Source: Hyphomicrobiales bacterium
GTDB lineage: Bacteria; Pseudomonadota; Alphaproteobacteria; Rhizobiales; Xanthobacteraceae
Direction: 5' to 3'
NCBI GenBank assembly: GCA_026400425.1
Contig: JAPLPC010000275.1
Span: 1-13,336, forward strand
DNA length: 13,336 nt
Below the pieces are notes generated by a model. It searched no databases, was not told the origin of the DNA, and was given only the letters and a program-made list of their open reading frames with translations. Positions 7,628-13,336 of this stretch are shown piece after piece. The translations under genes were made by a program, and so were the position numbers. The first letter of the stretch is position 1. Each line of letters begins with the position of its first letter.

Positions 7628-8452
7628 TCACGCCTTCTCCCCAAACAACTTATTCAACTCCCCGCCCTTCGCCCCCTGCGCAAAACTCGTAAACGTCCCC
7701 TGCTCCGCGATCTCCTTCGACGTGCCGATGAAGCCCGCCCAGGCCACCCGCGCCAGTGCGCCGCCGGTGCTGATGCGGCGGACGCCGAGAGAGGCCAGAT
7801 GCTGCACCGTCATGGTCGGCTTGATGGTGAGCACATTGAGCGGCTTGGGGCTGATCGCCTTCACCAGCGTACTGATCTCTTCGTCGGTGGAGACGCCGGG
7901 CGCATAGAGGCAATCGGCGCCGGCCTCGGCGAAGGAGACGAGGCGCGCGGTGGTCTTTGTCAGGTCGCGCTCGCCATGCAGGAAGCCTTCGCAGCGCGCC
8001 ACCAGCATGACGGCGGGATCGACGCTGTCGATGGCGGCGCGGGCGGCGGCGATGCGCGCCACCGCGAGGGCGTCGTCATAGAGCGGCGTGTCCGCGCGTC
8101 CCGTGGAATTCTCGATCGACAGGCCAGCGATGCCGGTTGTGACGGCGCGGGCGACATTCGCGGCGACGCCGTCGGGGTCGTCGGCAAAGCCGTTCTCGAA
8201 ATCGGCATTCACCGGCAGGTCGGTGGCGGCGGAGAGATCTTTGAGGTGCGCGATGACATCGTCGGCGGTGACCTTGGTGTCGGGACGGCCGGTGGACCAG
8301 GCATAGCCGGCCGAGGTCGATGCCAGCGCCTTGAAGCCGAGATGCGCGAGATAGCGCGCCGAGCCGACATCCCAGGGATTGGGGAGCACGAAGCAGCCGG
8401 TGTCGTGGAGCTTGCGGAAAGCAGCGCGCTTGTCGGCGGTGGAGATCGGCAT
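7628..8452 (-). CDS. Isocitrate lyase/PEP mutase-superfamily enzyme
   Basis: 274 residues, cytoplasmic (beta/alpha)8 barrel. Visible motifs are FVLPNPWDVGSARYLAHLGF (residues 21-40), ALASTSAGYAWSTG (43-55), the metal-binding segment NADFENGFADDP (82-93) and LSIEN (111-115). ARCEGF (152-157) occupies the active-site loop position. True isocitrate and methylisocitrate lyases have KKCGH in that loop; this protein lacks it, so it belongs to the broader PEP mutase-like group that includes oxaloacetate hydrolases and carboxyvinyl-phosphonate mutases. The reaction is likely C-C or P-C bond chemistry on a small 2-oxo or hydroxy acid, but the substrate is open. ATG 8452 has GGAGG (8463-8459) with 6-base spacing. 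It is complete and GC-rich like the chromosome, so the island boundary lies just beyond its 3' end. Confidence 0.9.
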   Translation of the reverse strand: MPISTADKRAAFRKLHDTGCFVLPNPWDVGSARYLAHLGFKALASTSAGYAWSTGRPDTKVTADDVIAHLKDLSAATDLPVNADFENGFADDPDGVAANVARAVTTGIAGLSIENSTGRADTPLYDDALAVARIAAARAAIDSVDPAVMLVARCEGFLHGERDLTKTTARLVSFAEAGADCLYAPGVSTDEEISTLVKAISPKPLNVLTIKPTMTVQHLASLGVRRISTGGALARVAWAGFIGTSKEIAEQGTFTSFAQGAKGGELNKLFGEKA

Positions 8453-8478
8453 GAGGAGCCTCCCGGTTTTTGTTAGTC

Positions 8479-8594
8479 AGCCGTCATTGCGAGCCCGCGA
8501 AGTCGCCTTTGGCGATTTCGCTGAGCGAAGCAATCCAGACAGCCAAAAGCAAGGACTGGATTGCTTCGTCGCTGCGCTCCTCGCAATGACGGCT
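8479..8594. repeat. REP/BIME-like palindromic intergenic element
   Basis: Perfect 15-base arms AGCCGTCATTGCGAG (8479-8493) and its complement (8580-8594) bracket an inner perfect 13-base pair CGAAGCAATCCAG (8526-8538) and complement (8556-8568) with a 17-base loop. A small stem TCGCC/GGCGA lies at 8503-8515. This is the classic CGTCATTGCGAG type of intergenic repeat, recognisable also because one frame reads CEERSDEAI, a common false protein annotation. It is probably multicopy in the genome and may act in transcript ends or nucleoid binding. Confidence 0.85.
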
Positions 8595-8658
8595 GTCCAG
8601 GTCAGAGCGCAGATCGCGCGCCGCGCCACCCGATTGCCGGTTGCCTCGATCTCCACTT

Positions 8659-8785
8659 TGTCCCGGACGCGATGCGGCATTCCTCCCGCCGCTTCGCAGA
8701 GACGGGACCGCCTCGAACGCCGGCGCCCGGGACGGTCCCGGTTCTGCGCAGCAGCGTTGCACGCTGCCGCGCGCCCGGGACAGGG
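8659..8785. repeat. Inverted pair of GTCCCGG-type palindromic repeats
   Basis: Unit one (8659-8710) begins TGTCCCGGACGCG and ends GACGGGACCG. It folds by GTCCCG/CGGGAC with inner GCGGC/GCCGC. Unit two (8732-8785), read on the opposite strand, begins CCCTGTCCCGGGCGCG and ends CGCAGAACCGGGACCGT, clearly the same element inverted. The pair lies between the TrmJ-DUF559 stop (8790) and the REP-like element, so the 337 bases from 8453 to 8789 are nearly all repeat. It could end transcription of the methyltransferase gene. Confidence 0.75.
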
Positions 8786-8789
8786 ATCG

Positions 8790-10001
8790 TTACTGCCCGG
8801 GCATGCCGCTCGCCAGCAGCGCTTCGAGCTTGTCGAGTTCGGGCGCGATATCGCGCGTGACGTCTTCGGCGCGGACCGCCAGCACGCGGTAGCCGCGCTC
8901 CTGCAGCCAGGTCTGGCGCGCGGCGCGGTCCTGCACGATCACGTCGGTCTCGCCGGGATTGACCAGCTCGATCGCGATGCGTTCGGGGAAACTGACGAAA
9001 TCCGGGATGTGGCGGCCGACCGGGGTCTGGCGCTTGAATTGGCCTGCGAAGCGGCGGTCGGCGCGGAGCGCATCCCATAGCAGCCGCTCGGCATCGGTGG
9101 GGTTGCGGCGGAGCATGCGGGCGAGGCCGCGCACGGTGCCGCTCTCATGCGGCTGCTGGCCCTTGCCGTGTTCGGCCAAGAGCGCGCGCAGCCGCGTCGC
9201 CTGTTCGCCGTCGAGCACGCCGCCTTTGGCCGGGCCCTTCCGCCCTTCGGCAATGGCCATCACCACGCCGTGCAGCGTATGCATGTCCTGCTTGGTCGGC
9301 TCCATCCGGGTGAAGATGTTGCGCAAGTTGACCAGCATGGTGTCGCGCTTCTCGGGCGGGCGCAAAAATTCCACCTTGTCGAGCTCGGCGACGAGATTGT
9401 CGAAGAACGCGCCCATCTGGTGCTGCGACGCGCGCTCGGAACGCTCCGGCATGGCATAAGGCAGCGCATTCCCTGTCGCCTGCTTGAACCACTCGTAGCC
9501 GCAGAGAAGCACGGCCTGGGCGAGGTTCAGCGACGAGAAGGCGGGATTGACCGGGAAGGTGATGATGCGGTTGGCCAGCGCTACCTCCTCGTTCTGCAAG
9601 CCATAGCGCTCGCGGCCGAACAGGATGCCGGCGGTGGCGCCGGTGTTGATATGCGCGATGGTCTCGGCGGCGGCGGCCTCGGGCGCCATCACCGGCTTGG
9701 CCTGATCATGGGCGCGGGCGGTGGTGGCATAGAGCAACGTGCAATCGGCCACCGCCGCCTCCACGGTGTCGAACAGTTCGACGGCATTCAGCACATGATC
9801 GGCACCGGAGGCGGCGCGCTGGGCGTGCACATTGGGCCAGCCGTCGCGCGGCTTCACCAGGCGCAGCCGGGTCAGCCCGAAATTGCCCATGGCGCGCGCC
9901 GCGGTGCCGATATTCTCGCCGAGCTGCGGCTCCACGAGGATGACCACGGGGCCGACCAGATCGGCATGGGGCTTGGTGTGGTCGGTGCCTGAACCGGACA
10001 T
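8790..10001 (-). CDS. trmJ: TrmJ-like tRNA (Cm32/Um32) 2'-O-methyltransferase fused to DUF559 domain
   Basis: 403 residues. The first 250 are a SPOUT methyltransferase: motif 1 GENIGTAARAMGNFG (28-42), motif 2 ILFGRERYGLQNEE (126-139) and motif 3 NPAFSSLNLAQAV (152-164), plus the TrmJ-style C-terminal helices NLRNIFTRMEPTKQDMHTLHG. Such enzymes methylate ribose at tRNA position 32 using SAM with a trefoil knot. Residues 290-395 are an added DUF559 domain (LRRNPTDAERLLWDALR, FKRQTPVGRHIPDFV, GYRVLAV), a PD-(D/E)XK-like fold. D334 and E345 are kept, but the usual DGxQH after the glutamate is replaced by VNPGETD, so nuclease activity is doubtful. ATG 10001 is chosen because family similarity begins there; the frame is open to a GTG at 10118. 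E. coli TrmJ has about 246 residues, so the tail is a real extension in one uninterrupted frame. Confidence 0.88.
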   Translation of the reverse strand: MSGSGTDHTKPHADLVGPVVILVEPQLGENIGTAARAMGNFGLTRLRLVKPRDGWPNVHAQRAASGADHVLNAVELFDTVEAAVADCTLLYATTARAHDQAKPVMAPEAAAAETIAHINTGATAGILFGRERYGLQNEEVALANRIITFPVNPAFSSLNLAQAVLLCGYEWFKQATGNALPYAMPERSERASQHQMGAFFDNLVAELDKVEFLRPPEKRDTMLVNLRNIFTRMEPTKQDMHTLHGVVMAIAEGRKGPAKGGVLDGEQATRLRALLAEHGKGQQPHESGTVRGLARMLRRNPTDAERLLWDALRADRRFAGQFKRQTPVGRHIPDFVSFPERIAIELVNPGETDVIVQDRAARQTWLQERGYRVLAVRAEDVTRDIAPELDKLEALLASGMPGQ

Positions 10002-10014
10002 GGGCTTCGCTTTC

Positions 10015-10063
10015 TGAATCAAGATCTGAAGACGTTGAATCACCCTGTGAAGGTTCTGATTCA
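10015..10063. promoter_or_regulatory. Three TGAWTCA sites at exact 21-bp spacing, probable operator array
   Basis: TGAATCA at 10015-10021 and 10036-10042, and TGATTCA at 10057-10063, repeat every 21 bases, two helical turns. Secondary TGAAG copies at 10027 and 10048 keep the same period, giving an imperfect tandem repeat. It lies 14-62 bases upstream of the trmJ start and in the divergent gap to the hydrolase gene. On the minus strand the open frame through it gives a heptad-like peptide, so an unusual coding origin is not excluded. Confidence 0.45.
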
Positions 10064-10221
10064 AGCCCCCAGGAGAGTGACCGGGCCGAGATCGAGACCG
10101 GCCGTTTTTCCGAACCACCAGAACAGCTTGGGCGCGGCTTTGAAGAACCCGGCCGAATCCTGTTGCCGGCCGGGCGGCGCCCGTTTGCTTTCGTCGAAGT
10201 TTCGGTTACGGCTGACAGGAA

Positions 10222-10253
10222 CTTGAAAACGAAACCGCTTGAAACCGAAAACC
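10222..10253 (+). repeat. 16-bp imperfect tandem repeat upstream of the hydrolase gene
   Basis: CTTGAAAACGAAACCG (10222-10237) is followed directly by CTTGAAACCGAAAACC (10238-10253), 13 of 16 identical. TTTCGGTT (10200-10207) is an exact inverted copy of AACCGAAA (10243-10250). With the TGAWTCA array this is the notable content of the 302-base gap 10002-10303; no clear -35/-10 pair was seen there. Confidence 0.45.
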
Positions 10254-10303
10254 ACGGGCGACCCGCCGCCGATCTGGCTGCGCGGGATTATGGGAGGAAT
10301 GGC

Positions 10304-12034
10304 ATGCGCGCAAGATGGACACTGGCGATTGTGGGCGCGGCGGCGATGATCGCCGGCAGCCTGCTGGCGCATCTCACCCAGACCACCGGCGGCATCACCG
10401 TCGAGGACATCCGCTTCCAGGGCGCCAAGGGCCAGACCCTGAGCGCCCTCCTCTACACACCGCCCAATGCCACCGCGCAGACCCCGGCGCCGGGCATCCT
10501 GGCCGTCCACGGCTACATCAATTCGCGCGAGACCCAGGACGGTTTCGCCATCGAATTCGCCCGCCGCGGCTATGTGGTGCTGGCGCTGGACCAGAGCGGC
10601 CACGGCTATAGCGACGGCCCCGCCTTTGCCAACGGTTTCGGCGGCCCCGACGGCCTCGCCAAGCTGCGCAGCCTCCCCAATGTGGACAAGGCCAATATCG
10701 GTCTCGAGGGCCATTCCATGGGCGGCTGGACCGTGCTGGCCGCCGCCACCGCGATGCCGAACGATTACAAGGCGATGGTGCTGGAGGGCTCGTCCACCGG
10801 CAAGCCGTTCGCCGCCGACGGCACGCCGTCCTGGCCGCGCAACCTGGCGCTGGTGTTCGCCAAATACGAGGAGTTCTCGACGCTGATGTGGGGCGTGCCG
10901 AAGGCGCGCGACACGGTGTCGAGCCCGAAACTGTGGGCGCTGTTCGGGACGTCCGCGGCGGTCGAGCCGGGCAAGGTCTATGGCGACATCGCCCAGGGCA
11001 ATGCGCGGGTGCTGTACACCCCGGCCATCACCCACCCGGCCGAGCACATCTCGCATGAGGCGATCGGTTACGCGCTGGACTGGTTCGGCAAGACCCTGAC
11101 CGGCGGCACGCCCAAGCCCGCGTCCGACCAGATCTGGTTTCGCAAGGAGATCGGCACCGGCATCGCTTTGCTGGGGTTTGTCGCCTTCCTGCTCGGCATC
11201 TTCGACGGGCTCTTGGAAGCGCGGATGTTTGCCCGGCTGATCCTGCCGACGCCTGTCGGCGGCGAGGTGGCGGCGGTGACGCCGGTGGAGCGTGGCCGCT
11301 GGCTCGGCGCGCTCCTGCTGTCGGTGCTGATCCCGGCTTTGACGTACTACCCGGCCTTTGCGCTGGCCGGCGCGTTCGCCAAGCCGTCGAGCTTTCTGCC
11401 GCAGACCATCACCAACCAGATCGCGATCTGGGCGCTGATCAATGCGGTCATCGCGCTGGCGCTGATGCCCTTCGCACCGAAACGCGCCTCGCGCCGCGGC
11501 ATCGTCGCGCTGTCGATCGGCATTGCGCTCGCCACGGTGGCGGCGGGCTACCTCGCGCTGTGGCTGGCCGACCGGCTGTTCACCGTCGATTTCCGGTTCT
11601 GGATCGTGGCGCTGAAGCTGCTCAGCGCCAAGCAGGCGCAGATGGTGTTGATCTATCTACCGGCGATCACGCTGTTCTTCGTGATCGCGCTGCATGTCAT
11701 GCACCGCAATTTCTCGACCCTGTCGGCGTCGCGGCCGGCGGTGTATCTGACCAACATCGCAGCACTCTCGCTGGGCTTCGTGATTTTGCTGGGCGTCCAG
11801 TACGGCGCGCTGTTCCTCAACGGCCAGCTGATCGACCCCGCCCCGGCGCTGATCACCTCGGTGCCGCTGAACACCATCGTGGCGATCCAGTTCGTGCCGG
11901 TGATGGCGATCGTGGCGGTCATCGCCACCTTCACCTGGCGGCGGACCGGCTCGAGCCTGCCGGGTGCGCTGATCTGCAGCCTGTGGGTGACCTGGTATAT
12001 CGTCGCAGGCACCGCGACCCAGGCCGCGTTCTAG
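10304..12034 (+). CDS. Membrane alpha/beta hydrolase with polytopic C-terminal domain
   Basis: 576 residues. An N-terminal hydrophobic helix (about residues 5-22) anchors or exports the protein. Residues 33-265 are an alpha/beta hydrolase: ILAVHGYINS with the oxyanion HG (69-70), ALDQSGHGYSDG (94-105), and the nucleophile elbow GHSMGG (136-141, serine 138). H248 in AEHIS is a candidate catalytic histidine. The C-terminal half (about 284-573) has roughly eight hydrophobic segments separated by short loops such as PKRASRRG. The substrate is unknown; an esterase or lipase-like role at the membrane is likely. ATG 10304 is preceded by GGGAGG (10292-10297) at 6 bases, although the frame is open to 10163. 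A domain layout of soluble hydrolase plus a large membrane domain is uncommon among well-studied esterases, but I recall similar hypothetical dienelactone-hydrolase-like proteins. Confidence 0.85.
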   Translation: MRARWTLAIVGAAAMIAGSLLAHLTQTTGGITVEDIRFQGAKGQTLSALLYTPPNATAQTPAPGILAVHGYINSRETQDGFAIEFARRGYVVLALDQSGHGYSDGPAFANGFGGPDGLAKLRSLPNVDKANIGLEGHSMGGWTVLAAATAMPNDYKAMVLEGSSTGKPFAADGTPSWPRNLALVFAKYEEFSTLMWGVPKARDTVSSPKLWALFGTSAAVEPGKVYGDIAQGNARVLYTPAITHPAEHISHEAIGYALDWFGKTLTGGTPKPASDQIWFRKEIGTGIALLGFVAFLLGIFDGLLEARMFARLILPTPVGGEVAAVTPVERGRWLGALLLSVLIPALTYYPAFALAGAFAKPSSFLPQTITNQIAIWALINAVIALALMPFAPKRASRRGIVALSIGIALATVAAGYLALWLADRLFTVDFRFWIVALKLLSAKQAQMVLIYLPAITLFFVIALHVMHRNFSTLSASRPAVYLTNIAALSLGFVILLGVQYGALFLNGQLIDPAPALITSVPLNTIVAIQFVPVMAIVAVIATFTWRRTGSSLPGALICSLWVTWYIVAGTATQAAF

Positions 12035-12060
12035 GGCAGAAATCAGGCGGAAACTGCATA

Positions 12061-12084
12061 ACGGCTCGGCTTTCGCCGGGCCGT
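12061..12084 (+). terminator. Hairpin downstream of the hydrolase gene
   Basis: ACGGCTCGGC (12061-12070) pairs with GCCGGGCCGT (12075-12084) over a TTTC loop, ten pairs including one G-U. It starts 26 bases after the hydrolase stop. There is no U-tract after it, so termination strength is uncertain. It separates the hydrolase from the icd gene. Confidence 0.5.
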
Positions 12085-12145
12085 CCACGGTGCTATAGCC
12101 CCGGTACGAACCCCCTCCCGCAACGCGCTAAAGGCCCGATTCCCC

Positions 12146-13336
12146 ATGGCAAAAATCAAGGTAGCCAACCCCGTCGTCGAACTCGACGGCGATGAGATGA
12201 CTAGAATCATCTGGCAGTACATCAAGGACAAGCTGATCAACCCGTTCCTTGACGTCAATCTGATGTATTTCGACCTCGGGATGGAATACCGCGACAAGAC
12301 CGACGATCAGGTCACCATCGACGCCGCGCATGCGATCAAGAAATACGGCGTCGGCGTGAAATGCGCCACCATCACTCCCGATGAAGCGCGCGTGAAGGAA
12401 TTCAACCTCAAGCAGATGTGGAAGTCGCCGAACGGCACCATCCGCAACATTCTCGGCGGCGTCATCTTCCGCGAGCCGATCATCTGCTCGAACGTGCCGC
12501 GTCTGGTTCCCGGCTGGACCAAGCCGATCATCATCGGCCGCCACGCGTTCGGCGATCAGTATCGCGCCACCGATTTCAAGTTCCCCGGCAAGGGCACGCT
12601 GACGATGAAGTTCGTCGGCGAAGACGGCAGCGTGATTGAGCGCGAAGTGTTCCAGTCGCCCGGCGCTGGCGTGGCGCTGGCCATGTACAACCTCGTCGAC
12701 TCGATCCGCGACTTCGCCCGCGCCTCGATGAATTACGGCCTGTCCCGCAAGGTCCCGGTCTATCTGTCGACCAAGAACACCATCCTCAAGGTCTATGACG
12801 GTCGCTTCAAGGACATCTTCCAGGAGATCTTCGACGCCGAGTTCAAGACCAAGTTCGACGCCGCCGGCCTCACCTACGAGCATCGCCTGATCGACGACAT
12901 GGTCGCCGCGGCGATGAAGTGGTCGGGCGGTTACGTCTGGGCTTGTAAGAACTACGACGGCGACGTGCAGTCCGACACCGTGGCACAGGGCTACGGCTCG
13001 CTCGGCCTGATGACGTCGGTCTTGTTGACGCCGGACGGTCAGGTGGTGGAAGCCGAAGCCGCCCACGGCACCGTGACGCGTCACTACCGCGAGCATCAGA
13101 AGGGCAAGGAGACCTCGACCAATTCGATCGCGTCGATCTTCGCCTGGACCCAGGGCCTGTCGCATCGCGCCAAGCTCGACAACAATGCCGAACTGGCGAA
13201 GTTTGCCAAGACGCTGGAGAAGGTCTGCGTCGACACCGTCGAAGCCGGCTACATGACCAAGGATCTCGCGCTCCTGGTCGGCGCCGACCAGCGCTGGCTG
13301 TCGACCACGGGCTTCCTCGACAAGGTCGCGGAAAAC
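12146..13336 (+). CDS. icd: NADP-dependent isocitrate dehydrogenase, 3'-truncated by window edge
   Basis: This TCA-cycle enzyme oxidatively decarboxylates isocitrate to 2-oxoglutarate with NADP. 397 residues are visible and the family length is about 404, so only a few codons are missing. It is of the homodimeric eukaryote-like type. Substrate residues are S94, N96, R100, R109 and R132; catalytic Y139 and K210; metal aspartates D250, D273 and D277; and the NADP-binding HGTVTRHYREH with R312 and H313. The numbering is two lower than human IDH1 throughout. ATG 12146 begins the expected MAKIKVANPVVELDGDEMTR; a weak AAAGG (12130-12134) lies 11 bases upstream. Codon use is typical of a highly expressed chromosomal gene. 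No clear promoter was assigned in the 111-base gap. Confidence 0.97.
   Translation, partial: MAKIKVANPVVELDGDEMTRIIWQYIKDKLINPFLDVNLMYFDLGMEYRDKTDDQVTIDAAHAIKKYGVGVKCATITPDEARVKEFNLKQMWKSPNGTIRNILGGVIFREPIICSNVPRLVPGWTKPIIIGRHAFGDQYRATDFKFPGKGTLTMKFVGEDGSVIEREVFQSPGAGVALAMYNLVDSIRDFARASMNYGLSRKVPVYLSTKNTILKVYDGRFKDIFQEIFDAEFKTKFDAAGLTYEHRLIDDMVAAAMKWSGGYVWACKNYDGDVQSDTVAQGYGSLGLMTSVLLTPDGQVVEAEAAHGTVTRHYREHQKGKETSTNSIASIFAWTQGLSHRAKLDNNAELAKFAKTLEKVCVDTVEAGYMTKDLALLVGADQRWLSTTGFLDKVAEN

Noticed and set aside
7799..8476. 225-codon plus-strand frame opposite the lyase gene
   Set aside because: Glycine- and arginine-rich shadow of the lyase gene, which has all its family motifs and a good ribosome binding site.
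8477..8762. Short ORFs containing CEERSDEAIQ
   Set aside because: This peptide is the well-known false translation of a REP-like intergenic palindrome.
12094..12099. TATAGC as a -10 box for icd
   Set aside because: No acceptable -35 at 16-18 bases upstream; the position is occupied by the hairpin at 12061-12084.
12128..13165. 345-codon open frame antisense to icd
   Set aside because: It lies opposite an unmistakable isocitrate dehydrogenase and shows no recognisable motif.

Overview
The window reads as chromosome of an alphaproteobacterium of the Bradyrhizobium/Rhodopseudomonas type. This is inferred from very GC-rich coding with strong G/C third positions, a branched-chain-type ABC binding protein next to an acyl-CoA ligase, the short-form NADP isocitrate dehydrogenase, and intergenic palindromes of a kind common in that group. 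No database search was possible, so the taxonomic call is an inference.

Layout. (1) 1-4226, plus strand: the 3' part of a sigma-54 activator, then a promoter, a 26-codon leader ORF, an acyl-CoA synthetase and a periplasmic substrate-binding protein. These last two look like an uptake-and-activation operon for a carboxylic acid, closed by a strong dyad at 4234-4267. (2) 4227-5260, a junction zone: the last 31 codons of a GlcG/HbpS-family gene on the minus strand, then a plus-strand helix-turn-helix gene with a near-consensus promoter ending at its start codon and a tail that looks foreign. (3) About 5100-7627, an AT-richer island: two tightly coupled plus-strand genes and a convergent minus-strand gene. 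The second plus gene and the minus gene each carry a HEPN-type R-N-x3-H motif. This is the most plausible undescribed system in the window. (4) 7628-10001, minus strand: an isocitrate lyase/PEP mutase-family enzyme and a TrmJ-like tRNA methyltransferase fused to a DUF559 nuclease-like domain, separated by 337 bases packed with palindromic repeats. (5) 10002-10303: a divergent intergenic region with a 21-bp periodic TGAWTCA repeat and a 16-bp tandem repeat. (6) 10304-13336, plus strand: a membrane-anchored alpha/beta hydrolase with a polytopic C-terminal half, then NADP isocitrate dehydrogenase, cut by the window end about seven codons short of its expected stop.

How it works together. The metabolic genes are ordinary: ligand capture and CoA activation, C3/C4 acid handling, the TCA cycle and tRNA modification. 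The island separates the truncated GlcG remnant and HTH gene from the lyase gene. Its base composition, its HEPN-like proteins and its lack of metabolic genes fit a small acquired defence or toxin-type module. No integrase, tRNA, transposase or flanking direct repeat was seen.
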